64,000 nt of DNA from Prorocentrum cordatum. Its lineage: Eukaryota > Sar > Dinophyceae > Prorocentrales > Prorocentraceae. Below, in pieces: positions 33,331-44,960 of the stretch (positions are counted from its first letter, which is position 1; every line of letters starts with the position of its first letter). The translations under genes and the position numbers were made by a program. Under the pieces are notes generated by a model. It was not told the origin of the DNA. It was given only the letters and a program-made list of their open reading frames with translations, and searched no databases. The stretch is from positions 244,370 to 308,369 of the forward strand of contig CAUYUJ010000359.1 in the NCBI GenBank assembly GCA_963575745.1, given 5' to 3'.

Positions 33331-33650
33331 TTGGTCACTAGATCCCCGAAGTACCATTTCGGGTGTTGCTAGACGTGCCCTTGGCCCAGGGTGGCTTCAG
33401 GATTGCCAAGGGGGCCCCCACTACCTCTAGAGCACCCCTCACGAGGGCCAAGGGGTCCCAGGGGGTCCAAGATGGAGCGAGAAGCTGGGGGCACCTTGGG
33501 CCAGGGGGCACCCGCCGCATCCCCCGACCAGTGGTGGCAGGACTCGGCGGGCGCCAAGAGGGTTCCAGAAGATTTGCCACGGCCGCTTGTCAGGACTCCC
33601 GCAGGGGCAGTCAGAGCTCCGAATCATTAGGGCTGGAGGTGGTCAGGGGT
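33331..33650. other. No gene seen
   Basis: GC-rich sequence with overlapping open frames on both strands. No recognisable domain. Confidence 0.35.
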
Positions 33651-33838
33651 ACAGTGGGGGCGCGCATCCGGAAACCATATGCTTTTCGACAGGGTACCCT
33701 GGGTTTCTTCGCTCCGCGCGCTGCGCGATGACTTCCCGCAGCCGTTGTAGAAGCTGCTGCGTTGTCAGGTGCACCTCGCGCGCGGGTTGTCAGGCTTGGG
33801 TTTCTTGCGAGGGTTTCTTGCGGCCGCGCCCACACTGT
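33651..33838 (+). mobile_element. CAGTGG foldback element, family F2, diverged copy
   Basis: Begins ACAGTGGGGGCGCG and ends CGCGCCCACACTGT, an inverted terminal pair. It keeps ACCCTGGGTTTCTT and the doubled GGGTTTCTTGCG, but the centre differs from the other copies. Confidence 0.6.
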
Positions 33839-34010
33839 AGCTACAGATTCGCGCCTTGGGGGCCCAAGCAGGAGTCACCGCAGACAGCAGTGTTATTCCG
33901 GAGAATTCGGGTTTCCAACCTTCCCGAAGCATCGAGGCGGGGGGCAGTCAGGGGTAGTTACGGATTCGTGTTTCGGGGGCCCAAACCAGAACTACCCCAG
34001 ACCGCAGGTA

Positions 34011-34072
34011 TGCCAGATGTTTCAAGGCAGGGCTTCTGGTCTGCCAGATGTTTCAAGGCAGGGCTTCTGGTC
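34011..34072. repeat. 31-bp perfect tandem duplication
   Basis: TGCCAGATGTTTCAAGG and the following bases occur twice in succession with no mismatch seen, which suggests a recent event. Confidence 0.9.
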
Positions 34073-34969
34073 GGCCGAGGGAGTTCCCACCAGGCGACGT
34101 TGGGGATCTCAGGCGGGCCCCCAAAGATTAGAAAGAGTAAGAGTTTCTGGTCTGTCCTACATGTTCGGCCTGCCGCGGGACTCGACTTCAGATGGCTTCG
34201 AGACGCGACCCGGAGGCCTCCAAGAGAGCTCGACAGCCCACACGAAGTTTCAGGAGTGCCCCGAAGCTGCCCCAGGTACAGCCCCAGGTGGCCCCGCTGG
34301 CCTTAGAAACATCCAGACAGCCACCGAGATAGTCCGAGGGATCCTCCTCCAATCCAGAAGGCCTCAACCGAGACCCCGACTGGCCAGGATGTCCAGAAGA
34401 GATCCCCGACGTGTGCCGATACATTCCAGCAGCACCAAAGCCAGCAGCAGCAACGAGCAGGAGACAGCATGGAGCATACAGCGACAAGCAGAAGCAGCAG
34501 CAACAGTTGCAGCCGTAGCGAGACACACCAGCAGCAGGCAACAGCAGCAATCATTCACTTGTAAGAGAAGCAACAAGTGGCCCTGGACCATGTTGCAGGG
34601 GTCTCAGAGGCTCCAGGACACCCTCACACAGCCAAACAGGCCCCTAGAAAGATCACAAGGTACCCAAACATGCTCGCAGCTCCAGCACACATTTGAGCCA
34701 TGCCATATGAGTCTGGACTTGGCCCACGACTAAATCAATCGGCTACAGGGCTGGGATCAGCGCGTGCGAGACAGGCATTGAATGGCAGTGGCAGCGGGCT
34801 CTGTCGCTCTCACCGAGATGAGGACATGCGACACTGCAGCGTACGCAGCTTGCTCCTCCCCCTGGAAGGAGGAGGGCGGAGGAGGATGGGGACCAGAGGA
34901 AGGTCAAGACGTACAAATGATATTGTAACACGCTCTCCCATCTCAAGTCTCCTCTTCATTACTGGCGTT
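34073..34969. other. Intergenic with one PPR-like scrap
   Basis: At 34735-34800 the plus strand encodes an AGISACE-like segment and then WQRALSLS, another piece of the PPR unit. CAGCAG-rich sequence lies near 34430-34550. No complete gene. Confidence 0.4.
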
Positions 34970-35131
34970 CAGTCGGGCATGTCCCTCTGCAGGAGGGATA
35001 CTCAGAAGCACAGAAGCAGTCAAAAGGTATTATGGGGACGATGCTTCGATTATGTTCGACTATTGTTGAGTATGCTTGGGCAACTTTGTGCTGTCTTCCG
35101 AACACCGCCTGTAGGAGGACATGCCCGACAG
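34970..35131. mobile_element. CGGGCATGTCC foldback element, family F3 copy 2
   Basis: Begins CAGTCGGGCATGTCCCTCTG and ends GTAGGAGGACATGCCCGACA. The interior GGGGACGATGCTTCGATTAT aligns with copy 1. Confidence 0.8.
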
Positions 35132-35240
35132 AATACTGGCACCTACAAGGCGTTCGCTTCCACGAGGCGGGGCGCCTCCCTGCCAGCACGAGTGCCGCAG
35201 GGGGCCGCAGGGCGGGCGGGAGCTCCGCTTTGAGACTAGC

Positions 35241-35344
35241 CTACTCTGTAAGAACGGTTTTTTGAAGGCAGATCTGCCTTCAAAAAACCGTTCTTACAGA
35301 GTTGAAGGCAGATCTGCCTTCAAAAAACCGTTCTTACAGAGTAG
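35241..35344. repeat. Perfect 60-bp palindrome with a repeated arm
   Basis: Bases 35243-35302 equal their own reverse complement: arms of 30, centre AGATCT, no spacer. The right arm and centre then repeat at 35303-35342. The outer ends CTACTCTGTAAG and CTTACAGAGTAG are also inverted copies, giving a 104-bp nested structure. No mismatch was found in the 60-bp palindrome. Confidence 0.95.
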
Positions 35345-35444
35345 ACCAGTCTTTCCTCCTTGCAGGCGAAGAACCCAACCTTGTGCAGTAGTGAGTGCCG
35401 CAGTCGTGGGCGTGGTCTTCCGTGGAGTTCCCTCTGGAGTCAGC

Positions 35445-35890
35445 GAACGCTGAATTGGGCGGGGGAGCCGCATGCGGATCGCGCCACTGGGACATTCGGT
35501 GGAGCTCCCCATGGGGCCACGAAGCGCTGTGCTGGGCGGGGGAACCGCATGCGGACTGCGCCACTGGGACCTTTGTGGAGGAGCCCCCTCTGGGGCCACG
35601 AAGCGCTGTACTGGGTCGGGGAACCGCATGCGGACTGCGCCACTGGGACTTTCGGTGGAGTCCCCTCTGGGGCCAGCAAACGCTGTATTGGGCTGGGTAA
35701 CCGCATGCGGACTGCGCCACTGGGATCTTCGGTGGAGCTCCCAATGGGGCCACGAAGCGTGTGAGGGGTGTGCCAAAGTGAGGGGGGGGACGGGAGGAGG
35801 GAGGAGGGGGGGAAGGAAGGAAGACGGAACGCGGGACGTTCTCTTCAAAACGAGGACCCAATACCACAAGGTGATTGGGAAAAAAGTGGT
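35445..35890 (+). repeat. About 80-bp minisatellite (family M1), forward, with its conserved tail
   Basis: Four units centred on GCATGCGGAC (35471, 35548, 35629, 35706) each carry GCGCCACTGGGA, GGTGGAG and GGGGCCACGAAGCG. The tail from about 35780 (GGAGG, CTCTTCAAAACGAGGACCCA, TTGGGAAAA) also follows the M1 units at 39840-40215 and, in reverse, at 41080-43150. Confidence 0.75.
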
Positions 35891-35904
35891 TTACATCATT
35901 CGGT

Positions 35905-36084
35905 ACAGTGGAAACCCATGCCAAGGAACACCCCATTTTCCTCCAGAGTGCACTGGGTTTCTTGGGTTTCGCTGGTTCTGCCATGGGGAGCGTGCTGTTC
36001 CCACGCCAAAGCAATCGATGGACGTCCTGGGGTCGTAGGGTTGGGTTTCTTGTGGAAGGTGTCTTGTGGTCGAGCCCCTATTGT
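35905..36084 (+). mobile_element. CAGTGG foldback element, family F2 copy 3
   Basis: Begins ACAGTGGAAACCCATGCCAA and ends GAGCCCCTATTGT. The interior matches the other copies. It lies about 15 bp after the M1 tail. Confidence 0.8.
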
Positions 36085-37439
36085 ACACTATTCGATAGGT
36101 CAGGAATGCGGTCAGGTGGAGCCGTAAGATTTGCCCAACAGGCGAATGGCAGCCCCGCTTTGAAACGGCTCCGCCCTCCAACCGTGTAACCGTTCAAGAA
36201 TTGCAGGCCTTTGATCACACGTATCGAGGTGTCTATAACGAGAGCCCAATGTCGAAAAGAAACCGCCATCCATCCGCGAAGCTGCAGCACAATGTTCGAT
36301 TTCTGGTCACATCGATACACACACATACATATATATATATGTATATATCATTTATACAGTTTAATGTCAGCGAGATCCCCACGAGCCCAGCGCGACCCCA
36401 ATTAGGGGAACGTGTCCTAAGAGGCAGTGTTTATCATTGTGTTGCATTGTTCAACGTTTCTTGGCATTGCTTGGGATTGTCTGATATTGTGTGGCTTTGC
36501 TTGGCGTTGCTTGGCATTGCTTTGCTCACGGGCAACGTAACGGGTACTCACGAACGGGTATTTTGGAAAGTTGCCGAAACTTGCCATTTTAGGGCGTCTT
36601 TCTGGCATTGCAGCGTTGCCCACATCGGGAAGGGTTGGGTTCGCCGGGTCACTGGCCAAAGTACCCGTCAGTGGAGTCCCCGTCAAACGAGCGCTGATAA
36701 ATTCGTGGTCCTCCTCTGGGGGCTCTCTCGGGGCCCTCTGCGGCCGTCCGCGGGGTCGCTTTGACCGTCGTGGAGCCCCCCTGCGGCCTTCTGCGAGGTC
36801 TCGCTGACCGTCGTTTGGCCCCCACTGGAAGCCTCTTAGGGCGATCTCAGGGCTCTTGGGCAGTCTCGGACGTCGCGCGAACCCAAAAAGCGAAGATGTC
36901 AAAATGTGGTCTTTATCATACGAGAATGGGGCGATGTTTGGTTCCTGGGACCCCCTGGGCGGTCCTCATGGAGCCCTCTTGGGGCGACTTCGAGTGAACC
37001 GTCTTGAGGCCATCTTTGGCGTCTTGGAGCGCTCGGGGAGGCGTGTCAAGGCCCCTTGTGGACCTTCTTGGAGGCCTCTGGGACGTCTCTTGGCCCGTCT
37101 TGAGGCCCTCTGGCTCGCGAGAAATTCATCGGAGAAAACCCAGGCCGCCCCAGGAATTTCGATACTCGGGGTTGTTGGCCGCTGAATAAAAATCCATTGA
37201 GGCCTGGAGACCCTCCACCCAGTGCCTCGCGGCACGGTGGCAGATATCCTGTTGGCAACGACATTGGATGCCCATAACCCCCACGGACGCGGATAGGAGC
37301 GAGGCCCACGCAATGTCCTTTGCCAGCGGCAGTGGGCACTGTCCCACGCGGCAAGAGGAGGCGAGGGGTGGAGCGAGGAAGCGGTTGCAGCAGAGGAGAT
37401 AAGGAGGGAGAGCCACGCGCGTTGGATGGGCCCCCTTCC
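36085..37439. other. Intergenic with short repeats
   Basis: A TATATATG-rich patch lies at 36325-36350. TTGCTTGGCATTGC-like short tandem units lie at 36435-36530. Decayed CTTGGAGGCC-type repeats lie near 36700-37130. No gene is supported. Confidence 0.5.
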
Positions 37440-38190
37440 ACATGCAGCAGATCAGACATGGTGGGAAACAGTGCAGCAGCAACGCCGGCGGGGTGCACCA
37501 GAAGCGAGTTGGCACGCTCAGGGTAGGTTTCCCGCCGGCAGCGTTTGTAACGCGACGGGCTCCTGCCGCGAGCAGGCAAGGCATATTCAGAGCGACTGAA
37601 GGGGCACAACTGTTGGGATCGCAGTGCGCAGTGGAATCGAGCCGGGTTGCTCTCAGGGAATTTCGTTACGAGCGGGCACGTTCGAATAAGTTGTTTGGCA
37701 ACAGCGTTATGAGTAGCAAGAACGTTGGCAATGCGAAGTGCACTGGAAGCGAGTGGACACGCTCAGAGGTTCTTGCCAGCATTGATGGCAGCGCGAGGTG
37801 CGCCAGCCGCGAGCTAGCACGTGCGGACTTTGCAACAATGTATGTTGGCAACGCCAAGTGCACCCGCAGCGAGCTGGCGCGTGGGAAGCAAATGTCCAAC
37901 CCACTCCTGATTTCAGTGCGGTGTGCGACGTGCTCTGGACAGCGCACAGCACCGCTGCCAACGCGAAGTGCATGTAGAAGCTAGCCGACACGTTCGTAGC
38001 GAGCCTCTGGCCGACAGCGCTTGCAGCGCGACCCGCGCGCGCCGGGGCCGCGATTTGGCACATTCAGAGCGCTGATTTCTGGGCGACAGCGTTGGGAACG
38101 CAGTGTGCACCAGAAGAGAGCCGGCTCGCTCAGATGTGGTTTCGGTGCGAGCGGGCCCGTACGGGATGAGTTTCTCGGCAACAGCGTTCA
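37440..38190. repeat. 60-75-bp degenerate minisatellite (family M3)
   Basis: About nine diverged units follow a consensus near GGCAACGCGAAGTGCACC, GAAGCGAGCNGGCACGCTCA and GAGNTT. Two or three more units appear at 38415-38560 after the F4 element. Confidence 0.65.
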
Positions 38191-38217
38191 AGCAGTGGCG
38201 AAGCGTCTTGGCGTGAA

Positions 38218-38382
38218 GTCCTACCAAACAATGTTCTAAGAACCTTTTGTGGTTCCCACGAAATGTTCTTAGAACAGTTCTGGTTGGGACGATCTTGTTT
38301 TATCACACCGGGTGTATGATCTAAGAACATTGTGGTTGTTTTTGGAACATTTGTGGGTTCTAAGATCATGTCGTGGTAGGAC
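38218..38382 (+). mobile_element. TCCTACCA foldback element, family F4 copy 1
   Basis: The left end GTCCTACCAAACAATGTTCT pairs with the right end, whose reverse complement is GTCCTACCACGACATGATCT. Inner AATGTTCTAAGAACC / TGTTCTTAGAACA palindromes recur. Similarity to the inverted copy at 62118 extends about 30-40 bp past both ends. Confidence 0.7.
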
Positions 38383-38560
38383 TATAGGAATGCCGGGACG
38401 GTCGGTCCCTGCTCAAAGCGTGCGATATGCAAGAGCGTTTGCAACACGAACTGCACTGGACGCGAGCCGTGACGCTCGGAGTTTCCTGCCGATCACGTTG
38501 GCAGCACGACGTGGCTTGCCACGAGCGGGCACGCTCGGAGTTCGTTTGTCCTGGTGGCCA

Positions 38561-39839
38561 CGCTTCAGAGGAGCAAGAGGTCATTATAATGATACGTTCC
38601 AAGATTTCCCAGGTTGCCAGGATGTATTAGATGTGATGATGTTCCGCACTGGCTGCGCCGCTAGAAACGCATCCTGAGCCAATTCTATCATGACATTCTC
38701 GCTCGAACGTTTGCAACGCACTGCGCACGGGAAGTGAACCATGTTCATGCAGATTGTTTCGGGCTAGATCGATCCGTGCGAGTCCTGGGGCCCGAGCCAC
38801 GGCAGAAGCGTCCACACGCCCACGCAGGAGGATTTGTATTGCTTGTTTCAGCGCCTCCCTCTCTGCGGGTGCCTTGGGCCAGCGTCCCTCCCGCTTGCCT
38901 CCCATGGGCCTCGCGTGCGTGATGGGATCGAGAGTTCCGGCCGTGAGGTCTCGCGATGTTGGATGTTGGGGAGCAGTACGATTTGGGTCAGCACAGGGTG
39001 TTTTTGTTTACCACAGCCCCATTATGATTCTAGCACGGCTCTAAGCAACGCGGCTCTATTTTTCTTCATATTGTTTGAGTGAGGCGTGTTCGGTCGTTGC
39101 GAATTCTGCCCCCCAACGCCCGTTAGAAAAGATGGGAAATTCAGCCATCCAGTTGCACTCCGAATTATCGGAGATAGATAGACGCTCCCCACCGCACGTC
39201 CCCGAGTTGGGCCTGGAGTTCTGTGGGCCCGTCGACAGCCTCACTAGGTCGGAGAGGGGGGTCGGAATATATGGTGCTAGTCGAGGTTTTTGGGGCTCAT
39301 GTTTGTTGCCTGGGGGGCCCTGCCAAGCAGCTCTGTCACGCCCCGTCGTGCCTCCGCGCACGGCAGCGGACGACTTATGTAAAGACAGCTGTTTGGCGCC
39401 CGCGCGCTCCTGCAGTGGCAGAATGGAAAGAGGGCGGTGACGTGATGCGGATGGGAATGGGGAAGAAGAGCAGGATCGCATATTTGGCGAGCATTGCTGT
39501 GCCCCTTGGCGCACAGAGTGTCTCTTGCAGCACCACCTCTTAAATGTACGGCATCAGCCCCGGCCCTGGGACGAATCCACGCGCATGTGTGCATAAGCTG
39601 GCTGTCGTTCCGCCGGGTTGAGTCATCCCGAGCATCATGCAATTGTTGTAATGCTCTTGTTGTCGAGCTCGTTCGCAGTATTGGGATTTCAGGAAGGCCA
39701 CCGAAATCAAAGAGTCACCCATTGTTATGTTTGAAATGTTGCATATGTGTGTTCATCTATTTGGTTCAGTTCATGGCACACAGATCTGTCCGAGAAGAGT
39801 TGAAGTAGAATCTGCAGCCAAAAAAACGAAATTTCCGGG
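38561..39839. other. No gene seen
   Basis: Mixed composition. Short open frames on both strands lack domains. Confidence 0.4.
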
Positions 39840-40215
39840 GCGGCGGCGGCATGTGGACCTTGCCATTGGTGTTTTCGGTGGCGCTCCCCATTGAGCAACG
39901 CAAGCGCGTGAGGTTGTGCCGAAACAGAGACATACGGAATGCAGAGGATGGGATGGGAGGAATCGAGTAGGAGGTCGACTACATAACAATTGATTTACCC
40001 CAGAATTTATTGCCACGTCGAACTTTCAACACGAATACGTACAATACGTGGAGATATTCGAAAGTTCTACGACATCTCCGTGGATACAAAGATAAATCAA
40101 CTATGAAGTCGACTCTCTACTTGGAGGATGGAGGAAGGGTGAAGGAGGGAGAGGGTGGGAGACGCGAGGCGCCGCAGATTCAAAACGAAGACCCAACGCC
40201 ACAGGATGGTTGGGA
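39840..40215 (+). repeat. M1 minisatellite unit plus conserved tail, second locus
   Basis: One diverged unit (GGCATGTGGACCTTGCCATT, GGTGGCGCTCCCCATTGAG) and, from about 40135, the tail GGAGGGAG...TTCAAAACGAAGACCCAACG...GGTTGGGA. About 150 bp of unrelated sequence separates them. Confidence 0.55.
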
Positions 40216-40605
40216 ATTTGAGGCTGAAATCACGAGGACTCCTTCTGCGAAGCCATTGACAGTTTCAAGAAGTTGCCCTGGCTTGGATCGCGCGTCAAAG
40301 CTCACTGTTCCAAGAAGTCCAGCTGCACAAGGGCATTGCTGCCTTTCCCAGGTGGTAATACGATCTAGAGAACGTGCAGCGTTTACACGTCAACCAACTC
40401 ATGAAGAGAAATAGATCATCCAAAACATAGAAATCAAACCAATCAAAATAAATCAATGAAAATAAAGATGTGAAATAGAGAAATGAAAATAAATCAACCA
40501 ATCTCAGAGAAAAGTATATCATCCAAAATATGAAATAGCAGCATTTTGGAACGCGAGCGGCAAGCTCCTTGTTAAGCTTACATGGACAGACAGGCGGGGC
40601 AAGTA

Positions 40606-40851
40606 TCACAATTCGCCGTGATCCCCCAAAAAACGTCCATCCATATCTTCCCTGTATACTAGACCTTGACCTACCTGAAGCACTGCAGACTCAAGCAAAA
40701 CCGTGGGCGGCTTAAAGTGTGATGGGCCTTCTTTGCGTACAAAGGTGCGCCATTCAATGTCTTCTATGTGTAGGAATATTATGTGCGGCTTGATGTTTGC
40801 TAGGCAATGTTTGAGTAGGATTGGTTTAAAATGCGGCGGTTGATTATCCAA
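40606..40851 (-). other. Possible exon remnant, 81 residues
   Basis: A non-repetitive frame (LKHCLANIKPHIIFLHIEDI, then EWRTFVRKEG) lies in AT-balanced DNA. Within it, on the minus strand, CTTCAG is followed by GTAGGT, a plausible splice donor. No family is recognised. It may be chance. The surrounding 40216-41079 otherwise shows nothing. Confidence 0.25.
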
Positions 40852-41079
40852 CGCTCTTGGTCTTTCGAGGTGGCCAGGAGAGCGGAATCGTTAAACATAC
40901 AAGGCAGATTCAATTACGCAATTCTGCAACCCGTGAGTCTGTAACCCAGGTATGCGCAAAGGTTGTTGTTGTTGGAAGGCAACAGCATTCGTCCAAACAT
41001 AACAGTGCTACCTCCGCAAATGAGGAATAGACAACACTTGTGTTGTGGAGGTTGCAGGAAGAATCACCGGAGGGATATA

Positions 41080-43150
41080 CATATATTTGCTTCTGGTATT
41101 CCCCAACCATATTGAAGTGTTGGGTCTTCGGTTTGAAGAGACAGTGCCCCGCGTTCCTCCTCCTTCTCCTACGCCCCTCCGCCCCTCCTCCACTCTCTGC
41201 CTCTGCCCTCCCCATGTCCATAATAGGGTGCTCCGCCGAAGGCCCTAGTGACAGGGTCCGCATGCAGTTCCACCCCAATTTCGGCGCACTCCTTACACGC
41301 TTCGTGGCCCCATAGGGTGCTCCACCGAAGGCCCCAGTGGCAGGGTCCGTATGCAGTTCCACGTCCATTTCGGCGCACCATTCACACGTTTCGTGGCCCG
41401 ATAGGGTGTGGTGCTCCACCGAAGGCCCCAGAGGCAGGGTCCGCATGCAGTTCCACCTCCGTTTCGCCGCACCCCTCACACGTTTCGTGGCCCCATACAT
41501 CGGCGTTCCGAAAGTTTCTTCCGATTTGAGAGGCACGGCGCCGCACGAATGCAGCACAAACGCAATGCTGGAAGGGCGCGACAATGCATGCCCCTGGACA
41601 CGCGAGAGCAGCTGCGCCCCCGCGCAAACCCCGATCCCGCGCGGGGCGCGCTCCCGTTGACAATGGCTCCCCCGGGACACAGTTTCTTGCGCAGGAGGTC
41701 TTGAGCGGTCTGCCCATCGGCGGCTCTTTAGGACGAGCCCCGGAGCCACCGAGAAACCGTTTTTGATAGGAAATGCCTGCCGGTTTGCCCATGTTCGGTT
41801 TCTTCGGAGCGGGCCCGAAGACCTCGAGAATTATGTAATTGCATGGAGTCCTAAACGGTTTGCACATTTTCGGGTCGTTCGAACCGGACCCGACTTTTGT
41901 GGGGGGCGCAAGTCCTATGGGATTTGGCCACTTTCAGTCGGCCGATAAACTTTTCGGGTCGGCGCATAACCGATTCTTTCGAGGAGGTCCTTTGCCGTTT
42001 GCTCATTTTCGGGTCAGTACACCGCTTGGGATTTAAAATTTTTCATTGGAAGGGGAACCCGATCCCGCGACCCCGGGCGGGTTAGGCTTTGCCCTTGCAT
42101 TGTATTGGGCCCCTCCGGCCAAACGGAGCGCTGGGCTGCCTGCCCATCGGCGCGCCGATTCTGCCCTCGCGACATCGCCACCATCCGCCCTCGGGCCCCG
42201 CGGGTCTTGTCCCGCGCGCGCCACCCCAGATGGCCGCGGCCGGCACGGTGGCGAAATTGGGGAAACTGTCGGATCGGCGCAGTAGGGTGCTCCATGCCCC
42301 ACCGAAGGCCCCAATGGCAGGGTCCGCATGCGGCTCCACCCCCGTTTCGCCGCACCCCTCACACTCTTCGTGGTCCCATAGGGTGCTTCACGGAAGGCCT
42401 CAGCGGCAGGGTCCGCATGCAGTTCCACCCCCGTTTCGGCGCACCCTTCACACGTCTCGTGGCCCCATAGGGTGCTCTACCGAAGGCCCCAGTGGAAGGG
42501 TCTGTATGCAGTTCCACTTCCATTTCGGCTCACCCCTCACAGGCTTCGTGGCCTCATGGTGTGTTGCACCGGAGGCCCCAGCGGGGCTGCATGCAGTTCC
42601 ACCCCAATTTCGGTGCAAGCTTCACATTTTTCGTGGCCCCATAGGGTGCTCAAACGAAGGCCCCAATGGCAGGGTCCGCATGCAGTTCCACCCCCGTTTC
42701 GGCGCACCCCTCCCTCACACGCTTCGTGGTCCTATAGGGTGTTCCACCGAAGGCCCCAGTGGCATGGTCCGCATGCAGTTCCACCCCCGTTTCGGCGCAC
42801 CCCTCCCTCACACGCTTCGTGGTTCCATAGGGTGCTCCACCGCAGGCCCCAGTGACAGGATCTCCATGCAGTTCCACCTTCAGTTCGGCGCACCCCTCAC
42901 ACGTTTCGTGGCCCCGTAGGGTGTTCCACCGAAGGCCCCAGAGGCAGGGTCCGCATGCAGTTCCACCCCAATTTCGGAGCACCCCTCAGTCGCTTCGTGG
43001 CCCCATACGTTGCCCCGCCGAAGGCCCCAGACGCAGGGTCCGCATGCAGTTCCACCTCCGTTCCGGCGCACCATTCACACGTTTTGCTGTTTCAGAAGTT
43101 GTTCCACCGAAGGCCCCAATGGCAGCGCCCGCGTGCCGCCATCCAATTTT
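41080..43150 (-). repeat. 88-bp minisatellite array (family M1), reverse orientation
   Basis: Plus-strand units carry GCATGCAGTTCCACC, TTTCGGCGCACCCCTCACAC, TTCGTGGCCCCATAGGGTG and CTCCACCGAAGGCCCC. Markers at 41260, 41348 and 41441, then 42324, 42415, 42502, 42590, 42677, 42769, 42864, 42951 and 43044 give 87-95 bp spacing. The tail lies at 41080-41200 in reverse. Bases 41511-42284 between the two blocks hold other TTTTCGGGTC-type diverged repeats and no gene. Confidence 0.85.
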
Positions 43151-43974
43151 GGCACACCCTTCGCACGATTCGCCCCCCTGCGGCACTTACGGTTGGGTTC
43201 TTTCGCCAGGCGAATTGGAATGGAAAATGTCTAATCGTGTTCCTTGGCTGTACCATCCCGAGTTGAAGGAATGCATGTTTTTTCGCTAGTTGCCAGCACC
43301 TCAGAAGTATATCATTCGGTTTGTCGGCAGTGTTGGCGAGGTAAAAAGGACATGTTTGAATTAAGCCAGCATGTAATTCCGAACGGTATTGAGAGCGCAA
43401 CAACGCAAAATATGTCCGGTGGTGTGTATACTTATTCGCCGCCTCCGCGACGACGCAAATGCCGATGATGTTGTACCGTTTGTATGATTCACGCTCCTCG
43501 TATCCCCGTTCAGAAGACTTGCCCATCAGATCTGAAGGGGCAGTGCGACGAAGAGACACCATATACAACCAGGATGACCAGAGAGATCTCTGGGAACATG
43601 GGGGGGGTGAGAGGGCCTCTTCGGGCCGTCCCTGGGGCCCGCAGGGGGCGAGGTGAAGAGGAGGACGAGGAGGTGCAGGTCCAGTGTAAACCCAAGATTC
43701 ATCAACGATGTTGAAATTAACCCTCCCTCCAAGCTTCCTCTTCATGGGCCCCTACAATGATCCATGTCCACTGTACCCTGACGCATGCCAAAACATGGTT
43801 CTCGGGATTCCAACGCCACGGGGCAACTTGACTGTTGCGTCTTGACGATTCTGAACCGCGCCAGAACGCCATTCTTGGGACTTCACCGCAAATCAACCTG
43901 TTGCACACCCATAACCCTGAACCCTTCCAAAACAGTGTTCCTGGTACGCTGATCATCGGGATCCGCGTAACTCT
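43151..43974. other. No gene seen
   Basis: AT-balanced unique-looking DNA without a recognised product. Confidence 0.4.
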
Positions 43975-44225
43975 TGCAAATATCAAAAGAGAATGCGCGC
44001 GGCGCTAAGGCGAGACCCACAGTTTGGAAAAGAGCCGCCCTAAACCAGCGAAAATACTGCAAATGCTTAGAACGAATGCGTGCGGCGCGAAGGCGAGAGC
44101 CACAGTTAAAAAACCAGTCGTCCTCAACCCGTGAAATGCTAAGCCAGTTGTTAAAACGAATGTGCGCGGCGCTAAAGCGGGAACCGCATTTTGAAAACGA
44201 CCCGCCCTTCATCGGTGAATTTGTT
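43975..44225 (+). repeat. 83-bp minisatellite (family M2), third locus
   Basis: Three units, each with GAATGNGCGCGGCGCTAAGG, CGAGANCCACANTT and CGCCCT followed by TGCAAAT-like words. Same orientation as 23021-23320. Confidence 0.75.
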
Positions 44226-44339
44226 GCCAGGGTCATAATTGGTGGGGAAGTCTCAGGCGAAACGCCCGCCCGCCCTAAAAACTGACCTCGGGTGCGACAG
44301 GGAGAAATTATTGATATGGAAAAGGAACCGAGGAGGAGG

Positions 44340-44960
44340 AGGAGGAAGATGTAATCCGTCTCTTGGGGCCCTCGTGGGACGCTCGTGCGCGCCCCTAGGG
44401 CCCTCGTGGGGCAGGCCTTCTGAGGCGTCTTGGAAGGCCCCTTGAGGCCATCGTGGAGATGATCGATCAAAATAATGAGGTCCTAGATGTTCTTCCCCCC
44501 CTGGTGCCCTCCTTGGGGCACTGTCGGTGGCCTCTTGGAGCTTTCTTGGGCCATCTTGGAGCAATCAAGAAAGCGCATCGGAATCGAAAAGGCGTGAAAG
44601 CAAGCATCATCTTTATTAATTGCTTCGCTCACTCCGCCGTCCCATTTCGCATCATTGCGGCTGCGTGTTGGTGTGCTCGTGCCCAGAAATAAGGCGGGCA
44701 GGACGGTCTTCGAGGAGATCGTTGGAGATGTGGTTCGCACCCAGTCGGAGAGAGCCGACAGATTTCCCCAGACCGCGTCAAGATGGTTCAAGAGAGCTCC
44801 AGCAGAGTTTTGAGACGCACCTGGGTTGTGGGTCAAAGTCCTCATGGATACGTCTTGGGGTCTTCTCGGAGGGAGCCTATGGGTAGCAGTTTTGAGAGCC
44901 TTTGGGGAGCCTCTTGGGGACCTCTTGGGATCGTTTTCGTTTGGGGATCCTGGAAGCCGC
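44340..44960 (-). repeat. Degenerate CCAAGAGGCCC-type repeats
   Basis: Scattered CTTGGGGCC and CTTGGAGC words at 44360-44570 and 44865-44935, with non-repetitive DNA between. No gene. Confidence 0.55.

Noticed and set aside
42089-42919. 276-residue ORF through the 88-bp minisatellite
   Set aside because: Unit length varies (87-95 bp), so the frame shifts between copies. The openness comes from composition.
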